Positions 1 to 6,011 of a stretch of DNA of 6,011 nt are shown piece after piece. A model generated the notes under the pieces. That model had not been told where the DNA came from and searched no databases. It saw only the letters and a list, made by a program, of their open reading frames with translations. Numbering within the stretch: the stretch's first letter is position 1; every line of letters starts with the position of its first letter. Location of the stretch: positions 1 to 6,011 of the forward strand of contig CALKYL010000019.1 in assembly GCA_938003515.1 (NCBI GenBank), read 5' to 3'. A program made the position numbers and the translations under genes. The DNA is from an uncultured bacterium. GTDB lineage: Bacteria > Planctomycetota > UBA1135 > UBA2386.

Positions 1-106
1 GGAGCGGGTCCGGCGACACCATCTCCGACAGGATACCCGGCCGGCGCAGCGGCTCGTCGCACGGGGACACACCGGCGGCAGGACCCGATCCCGAAGCGGC
101 CGTCAC
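1..106 (-). CDS. Possible 5' end of an unidentified CDS, cut by the window edge
   Basis: An open frame on the minus strand can start at the GTG at 106-104 and runs off the left edge after about 35 codons, reading VTAASGSG... and then DEPLRRPGILSEMVSPDPL. Its third codon positions are mostly G or C, as in the real genes here, and a GGA lies about 9 bases upstream of the GTG. The gene would begin 25 bases after the EIIA stop codon on the same strand, so the two could be co-transcribed. An in-frame ATG at 22-20 is an alternative start. I do not recognise the product, and 35 residues are too few to name one. The frame could also be chance in such GC-rich DNA. Confidence 0.35.
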   Translation of the reverse strand, partial: MTAASGSGPAAGVSPCDEPLRRPGILSEMVSPDPL

Positions 107-131
107 GTCGGCGTTCCGTTGGCCCGCGCGG

Positions 132-602
132 CTAGCGCGGCGCGCCCTGCAGATCGGCCAGGGCCTGCACCGCCTGCTCCGCCGACTCGCAGGCCAGGAG
201 GCGCTCGCGCACCTCGGCCTTCGACATCAGCTTCGCGATCTCGGCCAGCGTCTTGATGTGCGCGAGCTTCTTGCTGCGCGGGATGACCAGCCCGATCACG
301 ATGCGCGCGGGCTCGCCGTCGAGGGTCTCGAACGGGATCCCGGCGGGATTGAGGCCGAGCACGGCGACCAGGTCGTCGATGCCGTCGATGGCGGCGTGCG
401 GGATCGCGATGCCGTGCTCCATGCCGGTGGTCATGCTGCGCTCGCGCACGACCAGCGCCTGCTCGACCGTCTCCACCATCGCCTCCGGGTAGCGCCCGGC
501 GCGGACCGGCACGCGGGCGATCGTCGCCAGCGCCTGCCACTTGTCGGCGGCGCGCAGCGGCAGTTCGACCAGCTCCCTGGTGATGAGATCGGACAGCTTC
601 AT
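132..602 (-). CDS. PTS EIIA domain protein (PtsN/fructose-mannitol EIIA family)
   Basis: This 156-residue protein is a single EIIA domain of the fructose/nitrogen (PtsN) class, a cytoplasmic phosphocarrier that takes phosphate from HPr or NPr on a histidine. The family signature is clear: MTTGMEHGIAIPHA around residues 57-70, with His69 as the predicted phosphorylated residue, then the usual strand and helix pattern (VIGLVIP, HIKTLAEIAKLM, REVRERLL-like) to the C-terminus. The length fits a stand-alone EIIA (about 150-160 residues), and no EIIB or EIIC domain is fused. The start is the ATG at 602-600; no ATG, GTG or TTG lies in frame in the dozen or so codons upstream. A GAGGTGA occurs on the coding strand, but about 22 bases before the ATG, too far for normal Shine-Dalgarno use. 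It is transcribed away from gspD. Stand-alone proteins of this class are usually regulatory rather than sugar-transporting. That role is inferred, and no EI, HPr or sigma-54 gene is visible. Confidence 0.9.
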   Translation of the reverse strand: MKLSDLITRELVELPLRAADKWQALATIARVPVRAGRYPEAMVETVEQALVVRERSMTTGMEHGIAIPHAAIDGIDDLVAVLGLNPAGIPFETLDGEPARIVIGLVIPRSKKLAHIKTLAEIAKLMSKAEVRERLLACESAEQAVQALADLQGAPR

Positions 603-702
603 GACCCGCGTCGCACCGAGCGAGTCACCTCGGGCGTGTCCCACGAATGCAACCGGTGGCGCGGCGACAGCGCAAACGGAAAGTCGGAAGGATCTCCGGC
701 CC

Positions 703-739
703 CGCGAACCACGGATCCGCGGCATCGCCGCGGTTCGCG
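703..739. repeat. Inverted repeat / nested hairpin in the divergent promoter region
   Basis: CGCGAACC (703-710) is perfectly complementary to GGTTCGCG (732-739). Nested inside, CCGCGGC (717-723) and GCCGCGG (727-733) form a 7-bp stem around the loop ATC. The two stems share bases 732-733. They could therefore compete, or combine into one long hairpin of an 8-bp outer stem, an asymmetric bulge at 711-718 and a 5-bp inner stem. No T-run follows on either strand, so it does not look like an intrinsic terminator. A regulator-binding site or a leader-RNA structure is possible. Confidence 0.55.
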
Positions 740-760
740 CTGGCCCGAGACGGAGGGCGG

Positions 761-768
761 AAATAAAA
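761..768. promoter_or_regulatory. A/T-rich island, weak -10-like candidate
   Basis: AAATAAAA is the longest pure A/T run I see in the window, and it sits in the divergent intergenic region. AATAAA (762-767) matches TATAAT at 4 of 6 positions on the plus strand, and TTTATT does so on the minus strand, but I find no good -35 partner at 16-18 bases on either. GGCG (756-759) and CGCC (769-772) flank it as a short inverted repeat. It is a plausible DNA-melting or promoter site only by location and composition. Confidence 0.25.
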
Positions 769-833
769 CGCCGCGACCGCCGGTCCGAGGCGGAACGCGT
801 GACCCCGGCGCCCGGGGCCGAAGCCCGAACACG

Positions 834-3227
834 ATGATCGTCGACGACGCCCTTCGCCTCTCCAGCCCGCGCGGCCCCCGCCGCGCACCCCGGCGCCCGT
901 TCGCCGCGCGGCTGCCCCTCGCCGCCCGGCTCCGGGTCGCGGCCACGCCGCTGGCTGCCTGCCTCGCGATCCTCCTGCCGACCCCGTCGGCGCTCGCCCA
1001 GGTGCCGGGCCAGCCGGCCGGCCAGGACCCGCAGGACCGCACGCCGCGCATGGTCGTCGACGAAGCGACCGACACCATCGCCTTCTCGATGAACGAGAGC
1101 AACGGCATGGAGCTCACCGAGTTCATCAAGTGGGCGCAGGAGGTCACCGGCAAGCGGTTCACGTTCAGCGTCACGGAGCTGCAGAGCGCGAGCCCGCAGG
1201 GCAGCACGGTGTCCTTCCTCGGCACGTTCCGCATCCCGCGCGACCGCTTCCAGGAGGACTTCTACTCGTTCTTCCAGACGATGCTCTACATCAAGGGTTT
1301 CGCCGTCGTGCCGCGCGGCGAGGGCGACCTGGAGCTCCTGGAGATCGTGTTCACGACCGGCCAGCGCGGCCGCGAGGTCACCAACGGCGCGCGCTACGTC
1401 ACGCCCGACGAGCTCGCCCAGTACCGCTTCCAGACCGGCGTGCCGATCCTGACGACGGTGCCGCTGAAGCACATCAACGCGACGATCGCGACCAACGCGC
1501 TGCGGCCGTTCTTCGCCAGCACCGGCGGCGCGCAGGCGGGCGGCTCGCTGACGCTCGGCAACGTCGGCAACGCGTCCGCGATGCTGCTGCAGGGCTTCGG
1601 CCCGCAGGTGTTCGCCGCCGTCGAGCTGCTCAAGCTCGTCGACGTGCCCACCGAACAGCCGAACCTCGTCGTGCAGGTGATCGTGCTCGAGCACCAGGCG
1701 CCGGAGGAGATCGAACCGATCCTGACCGAGGTGCTCGAGAGCCGCAGCCGCATCCGCCAGCAGGTGCTGCAGGAGCAGGGCGGCGGTCAGCCCGGCGGCG
1801 GCGGCATCGGCAGCGCCGGCCAGCCGCAGGGGAAGGAGGTCGGGCCTAGGTGGGAGAAGGCGCTTGTGAAAAGCGGCACGCAGGAGCAGGTGCGCGAGGC
1901 CCTCGACCTGATCGCCCGGCTCGACGTGCCGGCCCAGCCGGTCGACGGCGCCGCGAGCGTCATCTACCTGAAGAACGTGCTCGCCGAGGACCTCGAGGAC
2001 ACGCTGCGGCAGTTCCTCCAGGAGGACAACACCGCCGAACAGCAGGCGCAGGCGCCGGGCAGCGGCGGCGCGTCCGCCGCGCGGCGCACGCGGCGCACGG
2101 TCATCAACTCGCACAAGGAGAGCAACTCGCTGCTGATCTCGGCGGCGGGCACCAAGTGGAAGCAGGTGCAGGCGCTGGTCGACAAGCTGGACCGGCGGCA
2201 GCCGCAGGTGCTGATCGAGGCGGCGCTCGTCGAGCTGACCACCGGCGACCTCGACCGCTTCGGCGTCGAGCTCGGCCTGATCGACCTCAAGGAGAACGGC
2301 GACTTCACGCGCGGGTTCGGCTTCACGAGCTTCGGCCAGTCGACCTTCCAGGACACCGACGACGACGCCCTGCCGGACGCCCGCCTGACCGCCTTCGACA
2401 ACCCCCTGCAGGGCCTGACGGGCGGCATCATCAGCGGCAGCGACTTCGCGGTGCCGGTGCTGATCAACGCGCTGTCGACCGACGACCGCGCCAACATCCT
2501 GTCGCTGCCGAGCGTGCTCGTGAACAACAACGAGACCGCGGTCGTGCGCACGACCGAGTCGCGCCCGACGCAGACGCAGAACCAGGGCACGGCGACCACG
2601 CAGAGCGGCGTCGGCCCGCCGCGAGAAGCCGGCATCACGCTCGAGATCTCGCCGACGATCTCGCCCAACAACTACCTGCGGCTCAACATCAACCTCGAGG
2701 TCAGCCGCTTCGTGGGCGCGTTCGACCCGAACAACGTGACCGGTGGCGGCATCACGCTGAGCCGCTCGATCACGACCCAGGTGACGATGCCGAGCGACGC
2801 GACGATGGTCATCGGCGGCGTCATCGAGGACTCCGAGTCGCAGAGCGACGGCGGCATCCCGATCCTCAAGGACATCCCGCTGCTCGGCATCCTGTTCCGG
2901 CGCAGCGAGAACACGAGCAACAAGACCAACCTCTACTTCTTCGTCACGCCGACGATCCTCGACGAGGACGACTTCCAGGACCTCTACCACGCGAGCCTGC
3001 AGAAGAAGCTCGAGGCGCAGGACTACATCGGCGAGCGCCGGCTGCGCATCATCGACCGCCGCTGGTCCGGCACGCCCGCGGCCGACGCGCGCACGCTCGA
3101 AGACCTCGGCACGACGGTCGAGGACCTCGACGCGCAGGGCGAGTACGAGATGCCGACCTACCGGCGCACCCGCGTCACGCCGGGCCCGGCCTCGCCCGAC
3201 CTCCCCGACCAGCCGCAGAACCGATGA
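834..3227 (+). CDS. gspD: Type II secretion system secretin GspD (outer-membrane channel)
   Basis: This 797-residue secretin would form the multimeric outer-membrane pore through which a T2SS (or related pilus) exports its substrate. Residues 1-55 look like a signal peptide: a long Arg-rich start, a hydrophobic core (AACLAILLP) and an ALA site with cleavage after Ala55. An N0-like domain follows (about 75-170), then N1 (about 205-272), N2 (about 278-366, carrying a Gly-rich loop at 317-327) and N3 (about 373-452). The secretin core (about 456-707) shows VLIEAALVELTTGDL, VPVLINALSTDDRANILSLP, VLVNNNETAVV, GGVIEDSES, GIPILKDIPLLGILFRR and NLYFFVTPTIL. A charged tail of about 90 residues follows. 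The start is the ATG at 834; the next in-frame Met is residue 73, beyond the signal peptide, so a later ATG would lose export. No Shine-Dalgarno is visible. The stop overlaps the gspE start (ATGA), implying translational coupling. Oddities are a patch of unusual codons at 1830-1874 and a 9-bp tandem repeat at 2082-2099. A type IV pilus PilQ role is less likely, because no AMIN domain is seen. Confidence 0.93.
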   Translation: MIVDDALRLSSPRGPRRAPRRPFAARLPLAARLRVAATPLAACLAILLPTPSALAQVPGQPAGQDPQDRTPRMVVDEATDTIAFSMNESNGMELTEFIKWAQEVTGKRFTFSVTELQSASPQGSTVSFLGTFRIPRDRFQEDFYSFFQTMLYIKGFAVVPRGEGDLELLEIVFTTGQRGREVTNGARYVTPDELAQYRFQTGVPILTTVPLKHINATIATNALRPFFASTGGAQAGGSLTLGNVGNASAMLLQGFGPQVFAAVELLKLVDVPTEQPNLVVQVIVLEHQAPEEIEPILTEVLESRSRIRQQVLQEQGGGQPGGGGIGSAGQPQGKEVGPRWEKALVKSGTQEQVREALDLIARLDVPAQPVDGAASVIYLKNVLAEDLEDTLRQFLQEDNTAEQQAQAPGSGGASAARRTRRTVINSHKESNSLLISAAGTKWKQVQALVDKLDRRQPQVLIEAALVELTTGDLDRFGVELGLIDLKENGDFTRGFGFTSFGQSTFQDTDDDALPDARLTAFDNPLQGLTGGIISGSDFAVPVLINALSTDDRANILSLPSVLVNNNETAVVRTTESRPTQTQNQGTATTQSGVGPPREAGITLEISPTISPNNYLRLNINLEVSRFVGAFDPNNVTGGGITLSRSITTQVTMPSDATMVIGGVIEDSESQSDGGIPILKDIPLLGILFRRSENTSNKTNLYFFVTPTILDEDDFQDLYHASLQKKLEAQDYIGERRLRIIDRRWSGTPAADARTLEDLGTTVEDLDAQGEYEMPTYRRTRVTPGPASPDLPDQPQNR
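2082..2099 (+). repeat. Perfect 9-bp tandem repeat inside gspD
   Basis: CGGCGCACG is present twice back to back (2082-2090 and 2091-2099). It encodes RRTRRT (residues 417-422) in the variable loop of the N3 domain of GspD. Being a multiple of three it keeps the frame, and it may be a recent slippage duplication in a tolerant loop. Confidence 0.6.
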
Positions 3228-4819
3228 CCGACACCCGCGGCGCGAAGAACGCCAACACCGTCCCGCCGGCGACGCCGGCCTACCGCCAGGACCGCATCCG
3301 GGAGAGCCTGCTCGCCCGGGCCGGCCTGACGCCGGCGCAGATCCAGGACGCGCTGCAGACCGAGCACGAGACCGGCCAGCACCTCGACCAGATCCTGATC
3401 AGCAAGGCCTTCCTGCCCGAGAAGCAGTGCCTCGAGCTGTTCGCCGACCTGCTCGGACTCGACTTCGTGCCGAGCCTCGACGGCGTCGGCGTGCCGGCCG
3501 CGTTCATCCAGCACGTGCCGGTGCAGTTCGCGCGCACGCACGCGCTGATCGCGATCAAGGAGAACGACGACCTCGTCCGGGTCGCCACCCACCGGCCGCT
3601 CGAGGTGCAGCCGATGGACGACCTCGCGACCTTGCTCGGCCGCGAGGTCGAGGCCGTGCTCGCGCCGCGCAGCGAGATCGCCAACCTGATCAACCGCGCC
3701 TACCGGCACAAGGCCGACGGCGTGGACGAGGCGCTGCAGGACGTCAAGGACACCGACATCGTCTCGATCGCCGAGAACATCCACGAGTCGGAGGACCTGC
3801 TCGACGCCAACAAGGCGCCGGTCATCAAGCTGGTCAACATGCTGCTGTTCCAGGCGCTCAAGCTGCGCGCCTCGGACATCCACCTGCAGCCGTACGCCGA
3901 CCGCCTGCAGGTGCGCATGCGCATCGACGGCGTGCTCTACGACATGGAGTCGATCCCGCGGCGCGCGCAGGAGGCGATCGTGTCGCGCGTCAAGGTGATG
4001 GGCAAGATGGACATCGCCGAGCGCACGATCCGCCGCTACATCCACTACAGCCACGGCATCATCTTCGTCACCGGCCCGACGGGCTCGGGCAAGACGACGA
4101 CCCTCTACGCGTGCCTCGACGCGATCAACGCGCCCGAGCTCAACATCCTGACGATCGAGGACCCGGTCGAATACAACCTCGACGGCATCAGCCAGGTGCA
4201 GGTCAACACGAAGAAGGGCCTGACCTTCGCGGCAGGCCTGCGCTCGTTCCTGCGCCAGGACCCCGACGTGATGATGGTCGGCGAGGTGCGCGACAACGAG
4301 ACCGCCGACATCGCGATCCGCGCCGCGCTGACCGGCCACCTGGTGTTCTCGACGGTGCACACGAACGACTCCGCGTCGACGGTGACGCGCCTGATCGACA
4401 TCGGCGTCGAGCCCTACCTCGTCTCCTCGTCGCTCTTGTGCGTCGTCGCGCAGCGGCTCCTGCGCACGCTGTGTCCGAACTGCAAGGAGCCGGTCGCGCC
4501 CAACGAGCAGCAGCGCTTCTTCCTCGAGGACCTCAAGCTGTCCCCGGACCAGTTCCCCGACGGCAAGCTCCTGATCGGCAAGGGCTGCGACGAGTGCTTC
4601 CGCTCGGGCTTCGCCGGCCGCACCGCGATCTACGAGGTGCTGCCGATCGACGGCGTGATCCAGGAACAGATCATCAACAAGGCGACCGCGAGCCAGATCA
4701 AGCGCGGAGCCCTCGAACGCGGCCTCAAGACGCTGCGCATGGACGGCGTGCAGAAGCTGCTCTCGGGCCAGACGACGCCCGAGGAGGTGCTGCGCGTCAC
4801 CCAGCTCGACGTGACCTGA
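3224..4819 (+). CDS. gspE: Type II secretion ATPase GspE (PilB/GspE family) with internal in-frame gap
   Basis: This 531-residue cytoplasmic hexameric ATPase would power pseudopilus assembly through GspF. An MshEN/GspE N-terminal domain (about 22-155) is followed by the start of the N2 domain (about 197-267, including ASDIHLQPYADRLQVRMRIDGVL). The RecA-like motor domain has Walker A GPTGSGKTT (284-292), Asp box ILTIEDPVE (308-316), Walker B LRQDPDVMMVGEVRD (343-357) and His box GHLVFSTVHTND (371-382). A zinc-binding tetracysteine follows: C417/C420 and C455/C458. The start is the ATG overlapping the gspD stop. The oddity is that KMDIAER (261-267) runs almost directly into RRYIHYSHGIIFVTGPTG. 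Relatives have about 60 residues between these points, including the PQDGR, DVRVSTLP and GERVV-R-L motifs of N2, with conserved arginines that contact nucleotide or neighbouring subunits. The frame is intact across the join (near 4022-4039). Family identity is secure; whether this version is active is doubtful. Confidence 0.94.
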   Translation: MTDTRGAKNANTVPPATPAYRQDRIRESLLARAGLTPAQIQDALQTEHETGQHLDQILISKAFLPEKQCLELFADLLGLDFVPSLDGVGVPAAFIQHVPVQFARTHALIAIKENDDLVRVATHRPLEVQPMDDLATLLGREVEAVLAPRSEIANLINRAYRHKADGVDEALQDVKDTDIVSIAENIHESEDLLDANKAPVIKLVNMLLFQALKLRASDIHLQPYADRLQVRMRIDGVLYDMESIPRRAQEAIVSRVKVMGKMDIAERTIRRYIHYSHGIIFVTGPTGSGKTTTLYACLDAINAPELNILTIEDPVEYNLDGISQVQVNTKKGLTFAAGLRSFLRQDPDVMMVGEVRDNETADIAIRAALTGHLVFSTVHTNDSASTVTRLIDIGVEPYLVSSSLLCVVAQRLLRTLCPNCKEPVAPNEQQRFFLEDLKLSPDQFPDGKLLIGKGCDECFRSGFAGRTAIYEVLPIDGVIQEQIINKATASQIKRGALERGLKTLRMDGVQKLLSGQTTPEEVLRVTQLDVT

Positions 4820-4853
4820 GCGCCCCCGCGCGGCCCTTGCCCCCCGCCGAACG

Positions 4854-5990
4854 ATGCCGATCTTCGAATACAAGGCGATCGACGCCGACAACCGCACGAA
4901 GCGCGGCATCATCGACGCCGACACGCCGCGGGACGCGCGCCTCAAGCTCAAGCGCGAGTCGCTGTTCGTCACCGACATCAAGGAGTCGCGCGGCCGCAAG
5001 AAGTCGGCCGTCCGCATCAAGGGCGTCACCGGCGTCGAGACGCCCAACAAGGCGCGCACCGAGCAGGTCGCGGCCGTCACGCGCCAGATGGCGTCGTTGC
5101 TGCAGGCCGGCATCCCGCTGGCCGAGGCGCTGCGCATGATCATCGAGCAGGCGCCCGACAAGAAGATCGAGAGCGTGTTCCGCGACATCCGCGAGAAGGT
5201 CACGCAGGGCATGCCGCTCGGCGACGCGGTGCTGCAGCACCCCGCCTACTTCACCGACCTCTACTCGAACATGGTCCGCGCCGGCGAGTCGTCCGGCGCC
5301 CTCGACCAGGTGCTCGTGCGGCTCGCGCAGTTCCTGCAGGCGCAGACGCGCCTGAAGAACAAGGTCGGCGCGGCGCTGATCTACCCGACGATCATGGTGA
5401 TCGTCGGCGTGATCGTCGTCGCCGTGCTGATGACGTTCGTCGTGCCGCGCGTCACGCAGCTCATCAAGGGCCGCGGCCAGGAGCTGCCGCTGCCGACCGA
5501 GATCCTGATCACCGTCTCCGACTTCCTCGTCGGCTACTGGCTCCTGGTGCTGGTCGGTGTGTTGTGCCTCGTGATCGCGTTCCAGCTGTTCGTCAACAGC
5601 GAGAACGGCCGCCTCGCGTTCGACCGCTTCAAGCTCAAGCTGCCGGTGTTCGGCGACCTGATGCAGAAGCAGGCGATGGCGCGCTTCTCGATCACCCTCG
5701 CGACCCTGCTGCGCTCGGGCGTGCCCGCGCTGCAGGCGATCAACGTCACCAAGAACGTGCTCGACAACAAGGTGCTGCAGAACGCCCTGCAGACCGTGCA
5801 CGACCGCGTCGTCGAGGGCACCGACCTCGCCACGCCGATGAAGCTCAGCGGCGAGTTCCCGCCGACGGTCAGCTACATGGTCGGCGTCGGCGAGCAGGCC
5901 GGCAACCTCGAGGAGATGCTCGAGCGCGTCTCGGCGACCTACGACGAAGAGGTCGACCTCGCGACGCAGAAGCTGACCAGCGTCATCTAG
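4854..5990 (+). CDS. gspF: Type II secretion inner-membrane platform protein GspF, C-terminally truncated by TAG
   Basis: GspF is the polytopic inner-membrane protein that couples the GspE motor to pseudopilin assembly. This copy has 378 residues against about 400-405 for the family. The N-terminal segment MPIFEYKAIDADNRTKRG is typical. The first T2SSF domain (about 72-195) ends in a transmembrane helix (about 175-197, IYPTIMVIVGVIVVAVLMTF). A second helix lies at about 228-247, and the second T2SSF domain starts near 275. Both repeats keep their G-E-x-x-G motif (GESSG 144-148, GEQAG 346-350). The protein stops after KLTSVI at a TAG, where relatives read E-P followed by the third transmembrane helix. 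The next seven codons in frame (5991-6011) still encode PLIIVLL, exactly the expected helix start. The gene follows gspE after 34 bases, within the same operon. No Shine-Dalgarno is visible; the ATG is preceded by GAACG. If the stop is real, the protein lacks its last helix and may be a pseudogene product. Confidence 0.92.
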   Translation: MPIFEYKAIDADNRTKRGIIDADTPRDARLKLKRESLFVTDIKESRGRKKSAVRIKGVTGVETPNKARTEQVAAVTRQMASLLQAGIPLAEALRMIIEQAPDKKIESVFRDIREKVTQGMPLGDAVLQHPAYFTDLYSNMVRAGESSGALDQVLVRLAQFLQAQTRLKNKVGAALIYPTIMVIVGVIVVAVLMTFVVPRVTQLIKGRGQELPLPTEILITVSDFLVGYWLLVLVGVLCLVIAFQLFVNSENGRLAFDRFKLKLPVFGDLMQKQAMARFSITLATLLRSGVPALQAINVTKNVLDNKVLQNALQTVHDRVVEGTDLATPMKLSGEFPPTVSYMVGVGEQAGNLEEMLERVSATYDEEVDLATQKLTSVI

Positions 5991-6011
5991 CCGCTGATCA
6001 TCGTGCTGCTG
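5988..6011 (+). other. In-frame TAG and untranslated remnant of the gspF 3' end
   Basis: TAG at 5988-5990 is one base from GAG (Glu). The codons after it read PLIIVLL in the gspF frame to the window edge, matching the start of the third transmembrane helix of GspF proteins. The bases therefore look like the natural continuation of gspF rather than intergenic DNA. Confidence 0.7.

Larger units (their letters stand above)
603..833. promoter_or_regulatory. Divergent intergenic region between EIIA and gspD
   Basis: These 231 bases separate the EIIA start (minus) from the gspD start (plus), so promoters for both must lie here or within the coding ends. I see no convincing sigma-70 pair or sigma-54 (GG-N10-GC) site. 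Two features stand out: the GC-rich inverted repeat at 703-739 and a lone A/T island AAATAAAA at 761-768, about 65 bases before the gspD ATG. Open frames cross the region on both strands, but they lack any recognisable protein and are expected in stop-poor GC-rich DNA. Confidence 0.6.

Noticed and set aside
703..739. Intrinsic transcription terminator
   Set aside because: The stem is strong, but no T-rich tract follows on either strand, and it lies upstream of both genes rather than downstream of one.
258..833. Upstream extension of gspD to an ATG at 258
   Set aside because: The extension runs antisense through the EIIA gene and would bury the signal peptide; the ATG at 834 places the signal peptide at the N-terminus.
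625..837. Small open frames across the divergent intergenic region
   Set aside because: Arg/Gly/Ala/Pro-rich translations with no recognisable motif, present on both strands at once, and no ribosome-binding support.
132..2990. A 952-codon open frame on the minus strand spanning gspD antisense and ending in EIIA
   Set aside because: Only the last 156 codons (132-602) are a real protein. The rest is repetitive Arg/Ala/Val/Asp/Leu-rich translation antisense to gspD, as expected from stop-poor GC-rich DNA.
1850..3223. Upstream extension of gspE to a GTG at 1850
   Set aside because: This is an Arg/Ala-rich out-of-frame reading of gspD. The ATG at 3224 overlaps the gspD stop and begins a normal GspE N-terminus.
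4820..4853. Terminator or promoter between gspE and gspF
   Set aside because: The 34-base gap is C-rich with no convincing stem plus T-run and no promoter-like hexamers; it looks like an ordinary intra-operon spacer.
3158..5212. A 684-codon minus-strand open frame antisense to gspE and the start of gspF
   Set aside because: Low-complexity composition, no recognisable domain, and it mirrors the codon structure of the two clear plus-strand genes.

Overview
The window is very GC-rich, with codon third positions almost always G or C. It carries one divergent gene pair around a roughly 230-bp control region. To the left, on the minus strand, lie a stand-alone PTS EIIA (PtsN/fructose type) gene and, at the edge, the possible first codons of another gene. 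To the right, on the plus strand, a tight gspD-gspE-gspF operon encodes the outer-membrane secretin, the assembly ATPase and the inner-membrane platform protein of a type II secretion (T2SS) or type IV pilus-like machine.

The organism is a Gram-negative-type (diderm) bacterium, since it encodes a secretin with a signal peptide. None of the start codons has a convincing Shine-Dalgarno sequence at normal spacing. That, the high GC and the secretin's sequence character make me lean towards Planctomycetota or a similar diderm lineage (Myxococcota and Acidobacteriota are alternatives). This is an impression from memory, not a database result.

Layout: 1-106 (minus) possible 5' end of an unidentified CDS; 132-602 (minus) PTS EIIA; 603-833 divergent intergenic region with a strong inverted repeat (703-739) and a lone A/T-rich island (761-768); 834-3227 gspD; 3224-4819 gspE, overlapping gspD by the 4-base ATGA; 4854-5990 gspF, with its normal reading frame visibly continuing past the stop to the window end.

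Functionally, GspE would hydrolyse ATP in the cytoplasm and drive GspF to assemble a pseudopilus that pushes substrates through the GspD channel. Pseudopilins and other T2SS parts are not in this window.

The most notable points are two apparent lesions in otherwise well-conserved proteins. GspE lacks about 60 residues just before Walker A, the second half of its N2 domain. GspF stops at an in-frame TAG where the family normally has a Glu-Pro, leaving the last transmembrane helix untranslated. They may mean operon decay, an unusual variant, or sequence error; the sequence alone cannot decide. I see no CRISPR, tRNA, rRNA or insertion sequence, and no evidence of an entirely new system.
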